A stretch of DNA of 64,000 bases from Hyphomicrobiales bacterium (GCA_900473915.1 UCNG01000014.1:94745-158744), one strand, 5' to 3'. Counted from the first letter of the stretch, positions 52,019-61,877 are shown. The notes: generated by a model from the letters alone, not told the origin. Numbers and translations are program-made.

Positions 52019-53605
52019 ATGCATATCAGAAAGACTGGCCTTGGCCTGTTTGTTGCGGCGTTTTCGCTTGCGACGGCGCCTTCGCACGCCGAAGAAGTGA
52101 AGCGCGGCGGCACTGTCATCGTCCATATGAATACCGAGCAGGGTGTGCTTAACCCTGCGCTGCGCGCCTCGACCGGCGTCTATCAGATCACCGGCCGCAT
52201 CATGGAGCCGCTGATCGACCGCACCTATGAAGGATATGTGCCGGTTCTGGCGACAAGCTGGTCTTCCTCGGAAGACGGCAAGGCCATCACCTTCAAGCTG
52301 CGCGAAAATGTGCGCTGGCATGACGGCAAGCCTTTCAGCTGCGATGACGTCTCCTATACCGCGATGAACTTCTGGAAGACGCAGCTCAACTATTCGACCA
52401 CGCTCCAGGCCAATCTGGAAGCGGTGGACTGCACCGATCCGCACACCGCCGTGTTCCGCTATTCCAAGCCGATGCCGCTCGAACTGCTCGTCGCGGCCAT
52501 GCCCGATCTCGGCCATCCCGTGCCGAAGCATCTTTATGAGGGCACGGATATTCTGAAGAACAAGTATAACGCCGCGCCAATCGGCACGGGACCGTTCAAG
52601 TTCGTCGAATATGAGCGCGGCCAGCACATTATTGCCGAACGCAATGACGATTACTGGCGCGGAAAGGAATATCCTTATCTCGACCGCATCATCTGGCGTT
52701 TCATGCCGGACAAGGCCGCTGCCGCCGCAGCGCTTGAAGCAGGCGAAATGATGGAAACCGCCTTCAACGGCATTTCCATGTCGGACACCGAACGTCTCCA
52801 GAAGGATGGCCGCTTCGATACCGGCACCAAGGGTTTTGAGAACAACGTCGCCCACTCGACAATCGAGTTCAACCTGCGCAATCCGATCCTCGCCAATCTG
52901 AAGGTTCGCCAGGCGATCTATCACGCGCTCGACATCGACTTCGCGATCAAGACGATCATGCGCGGCTATGCCAAGCCGGGTCGCGGCCCGATCCCCAGCA
53001 CCGGCGGTGCCAACTATACGGATCAGGTTCAGACTTACCCGTATGATGTGGAAAAGGCAAAGAAACTGCTCGATGAAGCCGGTTATCCCGCTGGCCCCGA
53101 TGGCATCCGCTTCAAGCTCCGCCACCGTCCAGCACCTTGGGGCGAATATACGCAGCTCTGGGCTGAATATTACGCTCAGGCGATGAAGGAAGTCGGCATC
53201 GACGTCCAGATTCTCACCAACGACGCGCCGGGTTTCCTCAACGGCGTCTATCGCGATCACGACTTCGATACGGCCAATGGCTGGCACCAGTTCCGCTCCG
53301 ATCCGGCGGTTTCCACCACGGTTTGGCTGCGCTCCGGCGCTCCGGTCGGCACGGCATGGTCCAACCAGTTCGGCTACAAGTCCGACGAGATGGACAGCCT
53401 GATCGATCAGGCCGCTTCCGAGCTCGATCCGGCCAAGCGCGCCGATCTCTACCACCAGATCCAGCAGCTTGAGATGAAGGACCTGCCGGTCATCTTCGCC
53501 ATCGAGCATCCGTTCGTCGGCGTGACCAACAAGGTGTTGAAGAACCACCACAACACGCCGCGCTGGGATTCCTCCAGCTGGTATGATCTGTGGATCGACC
53601 AATAA
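52019..53605 (+). CDS. Peptide/nickel-type ABC transporter substrate-binding protein (SBP family 5)
   Basis: A 528-residue periplasmic protein with a Sec signal peptide (KTGLGLFVAAFSLATAPSHAEE). SBP_bac_5 motifs are ITFKLRENVRWHDGKPFSCDDV, GTGPFKFVEYERGQHI, NPILANLKVRQAIYHALD and KAKKLLDEAGYPAGPDG. I chose the ATG at 52019, with AGGGGA upstream, over the in-frame 51947. The ligand could be a peptide, an opine or an acylated amino compound; the operon (oxidase, ATC-hydrolase-like, M20 amidohydrolase) favours a modified amino acid. Confidence 0.9.
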   Translation: MHIRKTGLGLFVAAFSLATAPSHAEEVKRGGTVIVHMNTEQGVLNPALRASTGVYQITGRIMEPLIDRTYEGYVPVLATSWSSSEDGKAITFKLRENVRWHDGKPFSCDDVSYTAMNFWKTQLNYSTTLQANLEAVDCTDPHTAVFRYSKPMPLELLVAAMPDLGHPVPKHLYEGTDILKNKYNAAPIGTGPFKFVEYERGQHIIAERNDDYWRGKEYPYLDRIIWRFMPDKAAAAAALEAGEMMETAFNGISMSDTERLQKDGRFDTGTKGFENNVAHSTIEFNLRNPILANLKVRQAIYHALDIDFAIKTIMRGYAKPGRGPIPSTGGANYTDQVQTYPYDVEKAKKLLDEAGYPAGPDGIRFKLRHRPAPWGEYTQLWAEYYAQAMKEVGIDVQILTNDAPGFLNGVYRDHDFDTANGWHQFRSDPAVSTTVWLRSGAPVGTAWSNQFGYKSDEMDSLIDQAASELDPAKRADLYHQIQQLEMKDLPVIFAIEHPFVGVTNKVLKNHHNTPRWDSSSWYDLWIDQ

Positions 53606-53614
53606 GCAAGGCCC

Positions 53615-53642
53615 AGCCGCTGCCGGTCAACCGGCGGCGGCT
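53615..53642 (+). other. Intra-operon stem-loop after the binding-protein gene
   Basis: AGCCGCTGCCGGT (53615-53627) and ACCGGCGGCGGCT (53630-53642) pair with one G.U wobble around a tight loop. It sits in the 85-base gap before the permease gene and probably limits read-through or protects the upstream mRNA, raising binding-protein levels. Confidence 0.6.
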
Positions 53643-53690
53643 CCCCTGTTTTATGAATGCCGAAATGAATATCTTGCAGGATAATCCGCA

Positions 53691-54674
53691 ATGCCCCTGC
53701 CCCCGATCCTGACTTTTGCGCTTCGGCGCATCTTGCAGGCCATCCCCGTCATTCTCCTGATCATGATCGGGTCATTCCTGCTGCTCAAGCTTGCCCCCGG
53801 CGATACGGTGGACGCGCTTGTCGGCGACATGGGCGGCGCAGACCCGCAATTCGTCGCCAATCTGCGCACTGAATATGGCCTCGACCAGCCGGTCTGGACG
53901 CAGCTGTGGATTTACATGACCAAGCTGGCGCAGTTCGATTTCGGCTGGTCCTATGTCTATGAACAGCCGGTGCTGGACGTGCTGAAAGCCCGCCTCGTGC
54001 CGACGCTCCTGCTGATGGTTTCCTCGCTTTCGGTGGCCTTCATTTTCGGCATCGCGCTCGGTGCCTTTGCGGCGCGGCGCGCCTACTCGCTGACCGATAA
54101 TGCGATTTCCACGCTCGGCCTTGTCTTCTACGCCATGCCAAGCTTCTTCCTCAGCCTCATCCTGATGTTCATCTTTTCGGTCAAGCTCGGCTGGCTGCCG
54201 GTCGGCGGCTACAAGACGCTTGGCGGATTTTATACCGGCTGGAAGAATGTCTGGGATATTGCCGTCCATCTCGTCATGCCAACGACGGCGCTTTCGCTTA
54301 TCTATCTCGCTTTCTACATGCGCCTGATGCGCACCAGCGTTTTGGAAGTGGCCGACCTCGATTATGTGCGCACCGCGCGCGCCAAGGGCGCCAGCGGCGC
54401 AAGGCTGATGTTCCACCACATCATGCGCAACGCCTTCCTGCCTGTCGTCACGCTGCTCGGCCTGCAATTTTCTACCGTGCTTGGCGGCTCGGTCGTGATC
54501 GAAACGATCTTCTCACTGCCCGGCCTCGGCCAGCTTGCCTATACATCCGTGATCAAGCGCGACCTCAACACGCTGATGGGCATCATCTTCCTGTGCTCGG
54601 TGCTGGTGGTGATCGTGAATTTCATCACCGATCTCATCTATGCACGGCTTGATTCCAGGATCGAACTGTCATGA
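53691..54674 (+). CDS. Peptide-type ABC transporter permease (DppB/OppB-like)
   Basis: A 327-residue inner-membrane protein with six to seven hydrophobic segments. Motifs are PVILLIMIGSFLLLKLAPGDTVDAL at the start and the cytoplasmic EAA loop VLEVADLDYVRTARAKGASGARLMFHHIMRNA. GLGQLAYTSVIKRDLNTLMGIIFL is the C-terminal hallmark. It shares ATGA with the next permease gene. Confidence 0.9.
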   Translation: MPLPPILTFALRRILQAIPVILLIMIGSFLLLKLAPGDTVDALVGDMGGADPQFVANLRTEYGLDQPVWTQLWIYMTKLAQFDFGWSYVYEQPVLDVLKARLVPTLLLMVSSLSVAFIFGIALGAFAARRAYSLTDNAISTLGLVFYAMPSFFLSLILMFIFSVKLGWLPVGGYKTLGGFYTGWKNVWDIAVHLVMPTTALSLIYLAFYMRLMRTSVLEVADLDYVRTARAKGASGARLMFHHIMRNAFLPVVTLLGLQFSTVLGGSVVIETIFSLPGLGQLAYTSVIKRDLNTLMGIIFLCSVLVVIVNFITDLIYARLDSRIELS

Positions 54675-55546
54675 CTTCACAGGACCTTTCCCTTACCCGC
54701 CCGCAGGTCTCGCGCACGAAAATTCTGTGGCAGCGCTTCAGCCGCAACCGCGCCGCCGTGCTGGGCCTCATCCTCTTCATCGTCGTTGTGCTGATCGCGC
54801 TTTTGGCCGATGTCATTGCGCCCGGCGACCCGCTGCGGCGCGCTGGCGATCCGCTGGTCTGGCCGTTCATCAATGCGGCAACGCCGCTCGGCACCGACCA
54901 GCTTGGGCGCGATATCATGGCAGGCATCTTCCATGGCGCGCGCATCTCGCTCATGATCGGCGTGGTGGCCACCCTGATTTCGATCTTCATCGGCATCATT
55001 ATAGGCGCGCTTGCCGGCTATTATGGCGGCTGGGTGGATGACATTTTGATGCGCATCACCGAAGCCTTCCAGACGGTGCCAAGCTTCGTGCTGCTTCTGA
55101 CATTGGTGGCGATCTTCGGCTCGTCCATCGAAAACATCATCATCTGCATCGGCATTGTTTCATGGACAGCGCCCGCTCGCATGGTGCGCGCCGAGTTTCT
55201 GGCGCTGCGCAAGCGTGAATTTATCGACGCCGCGCGCAATCTGGGTGTCGGAAACGCATCAATCATCTTCCGCGAAATCCTGCCGAATGCCCTGCCGCCG
55301 GTGATCGTCTTCGCATCCGTGGTGATGGCCACGTCCATCCTGATGGAAAGCGCGCTCGCCTTCCTCGGCCTTGGCGATCCGAACTATGCGAGCTGGGGCA
55401 ACATGATCGGCCAGGGCCGCGCCGTGCTGCGCACCGACTGGTTCTGCTCGGTCATTCCTGGCATCGCCATTCTGCTCACCGTCCTGTCCTTCAGCCTGCT
55501 TGGCGAGGGCCTGAACGACGCGCTCAATCCGAGGCAGAAGAAATAA
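54671..55546 (+). CDS. Peptide-type ABC transporter permease (DppC/OppC-like)
   Basis: A 291-residue inner-membrane protein with an N-terminal OppC_N segment (NRAAVLGLILFIVVVLIALLADVIAPGDP), GTDQLGRDIMAGIFHGARISLMIGVVA, EAA loop LALRKREFIDAARNLGVGNASIIFREILPNA and ESALAFLGLGDPNYASWG. It overlaps its partner permease by 4 bases and the ATPase gene by one base (TAATG), so the transporter is strictly coupled. Confidence 0.9.
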   Translation: MTSQDLSLTRPQVSRTKILWQRFSRNRAAVLGLILFIVVVLIALLADVIAPGDPLRRAGDPLVWPFINAATPLGTDQLGRDIMAGIFHGARISLMIGVVATLISIFIGIIIGALAGYYGGWVDDILMRITEAFQTVPSFVLLLTLVAIFGSSIENIIICIGIVSWTAPARMVRAEFLALRKREFIDAARNLGVGNASIIFREILPNALPPVIVFASVVMATSILMESALAFLGLGDPNYASWGNMIGQGRAVLRTDWFCSVIPGIAILLTVLSFSLLGEGLNDALNPRQKK

Positions 55547-57183
55547 TGACCGCCGCACCTGTGCTTGAAATCAAAAACCTGCAAATCGCGCTGCCGAAAG
55601 GCGCCGACCGGCCTTATGCCTTGCAAGACCTTTCACTCACCATCAATCCCGGCGAGATCGTCTGCCTCGTCGGCGAAAGCGGCTCCGGCAAGTCGCTTTC
55701 GGCAGGCGCGATCATGCGCCTTCTGCCGGAACCGCATGTGCGCGTGACCAATGGCACGATCAGGCTTGAAGGCACCGATCTTTATTCGCTCAGCGAAGCC
55801 GATATGAAGAAGCTGCGCGGCAACCGCATCGGCATGATTTTTCAGGAGCCGATGACCGCGCTCAACCCGCAAAAGACGGTTGGCTGGCAGATCGATGAAG
55901 TGCTGCGCCTGCACACGAAACTCGGCCGCAAGGAGCGCCGCGCCGCCGTTCTCGACATGCTGGCAGAGGTGAAAATTCCTGACCCGGAATCCGCCTATAA
56001 CGCCTATCCGCACCAGATTTCCGGCGGCCAGCGCCAGCGTGTCATGATCGCCATGGCGCTGATCCTGAAACCGCGTCTCATCATCGCCGACGAACCGACC
56101 ACGGCGCTCGACGTGACCACGCAGGCGCAAATCCTCAAACTGATCCGCGACCTGCAACGCGAGCATAATACCGGCATCCTGTTCATCACGCATGATTTTG
56201 GCGTGGTCGCGGAGATCGCCGACCGCGTGGCCGTCTTGCGGCTCGGCGAACTGGTCGAGGAAGGCCCGGCAAATGAAGTGCTGAACCACCCGCAGCACGC
56301 CTACACAAAGGCGCTGATTGCCTCGGTTCCAGCCCTCACGCCCCCCGAACCGAAGCCAGCGGGAGACGCGCAGCCGATCATTCTCAAGGCGAGCGCCTTA
56401 CGGAAAACCTTCAGGGCGCGCGGCGGCTTGCTGACCGGCAAGCGCAGCGCCGTCTCCGCCGTGAAAGACCTTTCCTTCGAACTGCGTCAGGGCGAAACGC
56501 TTGGCGTCATCGGCGAAAGCGGTTCCGGCAAGACGACCGTTTCGCGGATCGTGACGCGACTGCTGGAAGCCGATAGCGGCAAGGTCGATGTGAATGGCCG
56601 CGATTTTCTGAGCGCCAGCCCGCGCGAAGTACGCGCCATGCGCAAGGATATCCAGATGGTCTTTCAGGACCCTATGGCCTCGCTCAATCCGCGCCGTCGC
56701 GTCGTGGACCTGATCGCGCAGGGTCCGATCGTCCATGGCGTGCCGAAGGAACAGGCACACGCGAAGGCACGCGAATTGCTGGAACTGGTCGAACTTTCGC
56801 CCGCTGCCGCCGACCGTTTCCCGCACGAGTTCTCGGGCGGACAGCGCCAGCGTATCGGCATCGCCCGCGCACTGGCGCTGGAGCCGCGCATCATCGTGGC
56901 CGACGAACCGGTCTCTGCGCTCGATGTTTCGGTGCAGGCGCAAGTGCTGCGACTTCTGGCGGATTTGCGCGAAAGGCTGAACCTGTCGCTCCTTTTCGTA
57001 ACGCACGATCTGCGCGTCGCAGCCCAGCTTTGTGACCGCGTCATCGTGATGTCCAAGGGCGAGATCGCCGAAACCGGGCCGACGGCGCAAGTCTTCGCCA
57101 ACCCGCAACATGAATATACACAGCGCCTGCTAGCCTCCATCCCCGGCAAGAGCTGGACGCCACCCCGTTTTGAAAATGCGTGA
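55546..57183 (+). CDS. Peptide-type ABC transporter ATPase, DppD-DppF fusion
   Basis: A 545-residue protein with two complete ATPases. Domain 1 (about 1-255): Walker A GESGSGKS, signature ISGGQRQR, Walker [13 protein letters not shown]. Domain 2 (about 280-540): Walker A GESGSGKT, signature FSGGQRQR, Walker [13 protein letters not shown]. Each has the oligopeptide-transporter C-terminal extension ([28 protein letters not shown]). The fusion replaces the usual separate D and F subunits. It is directly followed by the oxidoreductase. Confidence 0.9.
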   Translation: MTAAPVLEIKNLQIALPKGADRPYALQDLSLTINPGEIVCLVGESGSGKSLSAGAIMRLLPEPHVRVTNGTIRLEGTDLYSLSEADMKKLRGNRIGMIFQEPMTALNPQKTVGWQIDEVLRLHTKLGRKERRAAVLDMLAEVKIPDPESAYNAYPHQISGGQRQRVMIAMALILKPRLIIADEPTTALDVTTQAQILKLIRDLQREHNTGILFITHDFGVVAEIADRVAVLRLGELVEEGPANEVLNHPQHAYTKALIASVPALTPPEPKPAGDAQPIILKASALRKTFRARGGLLTGKRSAVSAVKDLSFELRQGETLGVIGESGSGKTTVSRIVTRLLEADSGKVDVNGRDFLSASPREVRAMRKDIQMVFQDPMASLNPRRRVVDLIAQGPIVHGVPKEQAHAKARELLELVELSPAAADRFPHEFSGGQRQRIGIARALALEPRIIVADEPVSALDVSVQAQVLRLLADLRERLNLSLLFVTHDLRVAAQLCDRVIVMSKGEIAETGPTAQVFANPQHEYTQRLLASIPGKSWTPPRFENA

Positions 57184-57187
57184 AGCC

Positions 57188-58489
57188 ATGCAAAAAGTAG
57201 AATTTCCACCCTCCATCTGGGCCGCAACCGCACCCGAACGCATACCCGCCCCCGCGCTCACAAAAGACGCGGAAGCCGATATTGTCATTGTCGGCGGCGG
57301 CTTTACGGGGCTTTCGGCGGCACTCCATCTGGCAAAGCGCGGCAAGCGCGTCATCCTGCTGGAAGGCAAAGCGGTCGGCTGGGGCGCATCTGGGCGCAAT
57401 AATGGCCAGGTGATCCCGACCATGACCGCCGCCGAGCCGGATGCCATTGCCAAGCGTTATGGTGCTTCGGGCGAGCGTTTTGCCCGATTGATCGGCAACA
57501 GCGCCGACATATTGTTTTCCATCGTGCGCGATGAAAACATCGAGGCCGAGGCTGAGCAGAACGGCTGGTTCCAGCCTGCCCATTCGCCGGGCCGGGTAAA
57601 ACTTTCGCAAAGTCGCGTGGAAGCGTGGAAGCGCTTCGGCTTCCCGGCAGAGTTTCTCGACCGCACGGCAACATCGCAGCTATTGGGCAGCGATTTCTGG
57701 TATGGCGGCATGTTCAACCCGACAGGCGGGCATATCAATCCGCTGGCTTTCGCGCGCGGCCTTGCCGCGGCTGCCGAACGCTACGGCGCAACCATCCACG
57801 AACAAAGCCCGGTCGTCACCTATGCTCAAGCGGGCGACCATTGGGAGGTGAAGACCGCCAGCGCCACAGTGCGCGCCAAGGGCTTTCTGCTTGCCACCAA
57901 CGCCTATACCGGCGAACTGCGCGAAGGGCTTGCCCCGCGCCTTGCCCGCACCATCGTGCCGGTGCTCTCATGGCAGATGGCGACAGCGCCGGTCAGCGAC
58001 AATCTGCGCGCAACGATCTTGCCCGGCAGGCAGGCGGTTTCCGACACACGCGGCGACCTGCGCTTCTTCCGCTACGATGCCCGCAACCGGCTGATTACCG
58101 GCGGCGTGGTGATGGGCGATTTCAACGTGGCTGAGCGCGTCAGGCGCAAGACGGCGCGCAACATGGCGGAAGCCTTTCCAGCCCTTGGCGAACCGGAAAT
58201 CACCCATGTGTGGAGCGGCTATATCGGCATGACATGGGATCGCTTTCCGCGTGTCCATCAACTCGGCTCCAATGGCTGGGCATGGATCGGCTGCAACGGT
58301 CGCGGCGTTGCGCTTGGCACATCGCTTGGCCGGGAATTCGCGCGCGCACTGGATGGCGAGCCTGTGCAGGAACTTGCGCTTCCCGTTTCGGAACCGGCGC
58401 CGCTGCCTTTTCATAAAGTCGCCCGAAAAATCGCACCGTTCTATCTCGCATGGCTTCGGCGCAAGGATCTCACCGAGCCAAATCTCTAA
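57188..58489 (+). CDS. FAD-dependent oxidoreductase, DAO/PuuB-like
   Basis: A 433-residue flavoprotein with the dinucleotide-binding motif IVIVGGGFTGLSAALHLAKRG near residue 32 and GWGASGRNNGQ, typical of DAO-type amine and amino-acid oxidases (PuuB, glycine oxidase). TTG 57170, ATG 57176 and ATG 57188 are possible starts; the last has GAAG upstream and does not overlap the ATPase stop. It could oxidise the imported compound at an amine or secondary amine. It lies in the middle of the operon. Confidence 0.8.
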   Translation: MQKVEFPPSIWAATAPERIPAPALTKDAEADIVIVGGGFTGLSAALHLAKRGKRVILLEGKAVGWGASGRNNGQVIPTMTAAEPDAIAKRYGASGERFARLIGNSADILFSIVRDENIEAEAEQNGWFQPAHSPGRVKLSQSRVEAWKRFGFPAEFLDRTATSQLLGSDFWYGGMFNPTGGHINPLAFARGLAAAAERYGATIHEQSPVVTYAQAGDHWEVKTASATVRAKGFLLATNAYTGELREGLAPRLARTIVPVLSWQMATAPVSDNLRATILPGRQAVSDTRGDLRFFRYDARNRLITGGVVMGDFNVAERVRRKTARNMAEAFPALGEPEITHVWSGYIGMTWDRFPRVHQLGSNGWAWIGCNGRGVALGTSLGREFARALDGEPVQELALPVSEPAPLPFHKVARKIAPFYLAWLRRKDLTEPNL

Positions 58490-58526
58490 CGCATCTCATT
58501 CAACGTTCATGTGAAAGGTCAGGTCC

Positions 58527-59006
58527 ATGAATCAAATGTCAATTCTCGAACGTCGCCGCATCGAAGCGCTGGTTCTCAAGAATGTCTACGAAGTTATCCG
58601 CGAGCGCTCCGGCGAGGAAGAAGCGCAAGCCGCAATCGGCGAAGCCGTCAGCCGCTCGGCCATCGAACAGGGCAAAAGCTTTGCCAACGAGCTTGGCCGC
58701 ACGCCGACCATACAGGATTTTGCCGATATCCAGCCGCTGTGGACGAAGGAAAATGCGCTGGAAATCGATGTGATTTCGCAGGGCGAAGATCATTTCGATT
58801 TCAACGTGACGCGCTGCCGCTATTCGGAAATGTACCGCGAGATGGGCCTTGGCCATATCGGGCACCTGCTCTCCTGCAATCGCGATGGCGATTTCTGCAT
58901 CGGCTACAACCCCGACATGAAGCTGGAGCGCACGCAGACCATCATGAAGGGCGCAAGCCACTGCGATTTCCGCTACCGCCTCGAATCCAAAGACAAGGAA
59001 GCCTGA
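58527..59006 (+). CDS. L-2-amino-thiazoline-4-carboxylate (ATC) hydrolase-family protein
   Basis: A 159-residue protein. The sequence ALEIDVISQGEDHFDFNVTRCRYSEMYREMGLGHIGHLLSCNRDGDFCIGYNP region and TQTIMKGASHCDFRY fit the small ATC-hydrolase family; conserved Cys residues in VTRCRY, LSCNRD, DFCIGY and SHCDFR are visible. The founding enzyme opens the thiazoline ring of L-ATC to N-carbamoyl-L-cysteine, but many members have other or unknown substrates. It sits two bases before the M20 amidohydrolase, a pairing that recalls the ATC pathway but is not proof of it. Confidence 0.7.
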   Translation: MNQMSILERRRIEALVLKNVYEVIRERSGEEEAQAAIGEAVSRSAIEQGKSFANELGRTPTIQDFADIQPLWTKENALEIDVISQGEDHFDFNVTRCRYSEMYREMGLGHIGHLLSCNRDGDFCIGYNPDMKLERTQTIMKGASHCDFRYRLESKDKEA

Positions 59007-59007
59007 T

Positions 59008-60180
59008 ATGCCGGTTGAAAACTGGACTTCGAACCAGATTGAAGAACTGGTCGCCTTCCGCCGCGACCTGCACCAGAATCCGGAACTGCTCTATGACGTC
59101 AACCGCACCGCCGAAAAGGTGGCCGAGGCGCTGCGCGCTGCGGGTGTCGATGAGGTGGTGACCGGCATCGGGCGCACCGGCGTCGTCGGCGTCATTCGCG
59201 GCCAGTCCAACCGTTCGGGCCGGGCCATCGGCCTGCGCGCCGACATGGACGCCCTGCCGATCCTTGAGGAAACCGGCGCTGAATGGTCGTCGAAAGTGCC
59301 GGGCAAGATGCATGCCTGCGGCCATGACGGCCATACGACCATGCTTCTGGGCGCTGCCCGCGAACTGGCGCAAAGCCGCGCATTCGACGGCACGGTCATC
59401 GTGATCTTCCAGCCTGCCGAAGAAGGCGGCGCTGGCGCCAAGGCGATGATTGACGACGGTTTGTTCAAGCGCTGGCCGGTCAACGAAGTCTACGGCATGC
59501 ACAACCGCCCGAACCTTGCGGTCGGGCATTTCACCATCAATTCCGGCCCGATCATGGGATCGGTGGATGTGCTGGATATCACCATTGAAGGCGTTGGCGG
59601 ACATGCGGCCTCTCCGCACCAGACCATCGACCCCATTCCGGTGACGGCGGCGCTCATTCAGGCGATCCAGACGCTGACGGCACGCACCATCGATCCGCTG
59701 GATTCGGCTGTGATTTCGATCACCACCATTCAGGGCGGCGATGCGTTCAATGTCATTCCGCAGAAAATCCGCCTGACCGGCACGGTGCGCACGCTGCGCG
59801 AGGAAGTGCGCAACCATATCGAGGAGAAACTCACCCGCGCCGTGCAAGGCATTGCCGATGCTTTCGGAGCAAAGGCCGCGCTCGACTACCAGCGCAATTA
59901 TCCGGTGACGGTCAATCACGAGCGGGAGACCGAGCTTGCGGCGATTGCCGCCGAAGCCGTCTCTGGCGCTGAACGCGTCACGCGCGACATGCCGGCAACG
60001 CTTGGCGGCGAGGATTTTGCCTTCATGCTGAACGAGGTGCCGGGCGCGATGATCAACATCGGCAATGGCCCGAGCGCCAATCTGCACCACCCGAAATACG
60101 ACTTTAACGATGATGTGATCGCCTGGGGCTGCTCCTACTGGACAACCCTCGTGCGGCATCGCCTGCCAATCAGCAACTGA
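59008..60180 (+). CDS. M20-family amidohydrolase (hippurate/N-acyl-amino-acid hydrolase type)
   Basis: A 390-residue dinuclear metallohydrolase. Motifs are RRDLHQNPEL, GLRADMDALPI, KMHACGHDGHTTMLLG (metal ligands), FQPAEEGGAGAKAM (catalytic Glu pair), GMHNRPNL and GGEDFAFMLNEVPGAM. It removes an acyl or carbamoyl-like group from an amino acid or a related amide, with the dimerisation domain GHAASPHQTIDPIP in the middle. Its ATG lies one base after the preceding stop. It is the last gene of the operon, before the terminator at 60220. Confidence 0.9.
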   Translation: MPVENWTSNQIEELVAFRRDLHQNPELLYDVNRTAEKVAEALRAAGVDEVVTGIGRTGVVGVIRGQSNRSGRAIGLRADMDALPILEETGAEWSSKVPGKMHACGHDGHTTMLLGAARELAQSRAFDGTVIVIFQPAEEGGAGAKAMIDDGLFKRWPVNEVYGMHNRPNLAVGHFTINSGPIMGSVDVLDITIEGVGGHAASPHQTIDPIPVTAALIQAIQTLTARTIDPLDSAVISITTIQGGDAFNVIPQKIRLTGTVRTLREEVRNHIEEKLTRAVQGIADAFGAKAALDYQRNYPVTVNHERETELAAIAAEAVSGAERVTRDMPATLGGEDFAFMLNEVPGAMINIGNGPSANLHHPKYDFNDDVIAWGCSYWTTLVRHRLPISN

Positions 60181-60219
60181 GCGAACCCGGCCTCTACCGG
60201 CGAAATATGGGTTCTGAAT

Positions 60220-60246
60220 GGGCGGTCCGCTGGGCCGCCCTTTTTT
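60220..60246 (+). terminator. Rho-independent terminator of the peptide-type ABC operon
   Basis: GGGCGGTCC (60220-60228), GCT loop, GGGCCGCCC (60232-60240), then six T. One G.U wobble. It ends the operon 52019-60180. Confidence 0.85.
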
Positions 60247-60431
60247 CGTCTTTGCGCACAAAGCTGAGACAGCAAGTCATAAAACCCCTAGTTTATGCAA
60301 GATAACCATAATATAAGGCGGCCAAATAACCATCGCGGCTTTTCCCGATGGGACGGACAACGCATCCCGAACATTGTGAGACGGCCCCCAACCTGGACAC
60401 GTGTTTCGGCAAAAAGTTGGAACGGAAATCC

Positions 60432-61877
60432 ATGAATATCGAGTCTGCCCTGAGCGACAGCGCCAATATTTTTGACCTCGCGCCAATCTCCCTGTGGCTT
60501 GAGGACTATAGCGGCCTGCGCAGGCAGTTCGAAGAATGGCGTGCGCTGGGCGTTACCGATCTGCGGGCGTTCCTGCACGAAGATACGAGTCGGCTGCGCA
60601 TCTGCACCAGCCATATCCGGGTGCTGAAGGTCAATCGCAAGACGCTTTCGCTTTTCGAGGCCGATAGCGTCGACCATCTGGTCGCGAATCTGGAACGCGT
60701 GTTCCGCGACGACATGCTGGACCCGCATATCGACGAGATGGTGCAACTGTGGAATGGTGGCAATGCCTTTTCCAGCGACACCATCAACTATACGCTCGGC
60801 GGCAAGCGGCTCGACATTCAATTGAAGGGTGTCGTTCTGCCCGGCTACGAACATTCATGGGAGCGCGTCCTGCTTTCCATCGAGGACGTGACCGCGCGCG
60901 AAAATGCCCGCCGCGAACAGGACCGCCACAAGCAGCATGCGCAGGGGCTTTTCGAGCATTCGCCGGTTTCCCTCTGGGTCGAGGATTTCAGCCGCATCAA
61001 GCAGTTGATGGACGATGTGCGCCAGCGCGGTATTGTCGATTTTCGCGTATTCACCGACGTGCATCCGGAATTCGTGCGCCAGTGCATGAGCGAAATCCGC
61101 GTGCTCGAAGTCAATTCCGAAACGCTTGCCCTCTTCCTCGCGCCCGACAAGAAAACCCTGCTGCAAAACCTGCCGCACATCTTCAAGGACGAGATGGAGG
61201 CATCATTCCGCGAGCAGCTGATCGACTTGTGGAACGGCTTGCTGTTCCAGCGCCGCGAAGTGGTCAATTACGCACTCGACGGCACCGAGCGGCATGTGCT
61301 GCTGCAATTCTCGGTCCTGCCGGGACATGAGCAGGACTGGTCGCTGGTGCAAGTCGCCCTCACCGACATTACTGCCCGCAAAAAGGCGGAAGCCTATCTG
61401 GAATATCTCGGCAAGCACGATGTGCTGACGAAGCTGCACAACCGCGCCTTTTATGTCGATGAACTCAACCGGCTTGAGCGCAAGGGCCATGCGCCCATCT
61501 CGATCATCATCATCGATCTGAACGGCCTCAAGGCCGCAAACGATCAATGGGGCCATGCCACGGGTGACGGGTTGCTGCGGCGCCTTGGCGAAGTGCTGAA
61601 TGAGGCTGTGAAGCAGCCGGGCCATGCGGCCCGCATCGGCGGTGACGAGTTCGCCGTCGTGCTGCCTTATGTGGACGAGCGCGGCGCCGAAGCGATGGTC
61701 GAGGACATCCAGCGGCTGGTGGATATCAACAACCAGTATTATTCGCAGCTCAAGCTCAATCTTTCCATTGGCACGGCCACGAGCCTGCCCGGCGAAAAGC
61801 TGGAGACAGTCGCCAAGCGCGCCGACCTGCTGATGTATGAAAACAAACGCCAGCAATATACGGGCGGCATGATCTAG
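60432..61877 (+). CDS. Tandem-PAS GGDEF diguanylate cyclase
   Basis: A 481-residue cytoplasmic protein. Two PAS-like sensor domains are clear internal duplicates (about 14-154 and 174-314, period 160): SLWLEDYSGL/SLWVEDFSRI, SHIRVLKVNRKTLSLF/SEIRVLEVNSETLALF, then the GGDEF domain (about 325-480) with GGDEF at 403-407 and no RxxD inhibitory site. It should make c-di-GMP in response to a cytoplasmic signal. I chose the ATG at 60432 (GGAA upstream) over 60348. It overlaps the YigZ gene tail to tail by 4 bases. Confidence 0.9.
   Translation: MNIESALSDSANIFDLAPISLWLEDYSGLRRQFEEWRALGVTDLRAFLHEDTSRLRICTSHIRVLKVNRKTLSLFEADSVDHLVANLERVFRDDMLDPHIDEMVQLWNGGNAFSSDTINYTLGGKRLDIQLKGVVLPGYEHSWERVLLSIEDVTARENARREQDRHKQHAQGLFEHSPVSLWVEDFSRIKQLMDDVRQRGIVDFRVFTDVHPEFVRQCMSEIRVLEVNSETLALFLAPDKKTLLQNLPHIFKDEMEASFREQLIDLWNGLLFQRREVVNYALDGTERHVLLQFSVLPGHEQDWSLVQVALTDITARKKAEAYLEYLGKHDVLTKLHNRAFYVDELNRLERKGHAPISIIIIDLNGLKAANDQWGHATGDGLLRRLGEVLNEAVKQPGHAARIGGDEFAVVLPYVDERGAEAMVEDIQRLVDINNQYYSQLKLNLSIGTATSLPGEKLETVAKRADLLMYENKRQQYTGGMI

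Noticed and set aside
52004-53602. 532-codon minus-strand frame opposite the SBP gene
   Set aside because: The SBP family motifs on the plus strand are unambiguous; this is a shadow frame.
58942-60261. 439-codon minus-strand frame opposite the M20 gene
   Set aside because: Runs through the terminator at 60220 and has no domain; the M20 motifs decide the strand.
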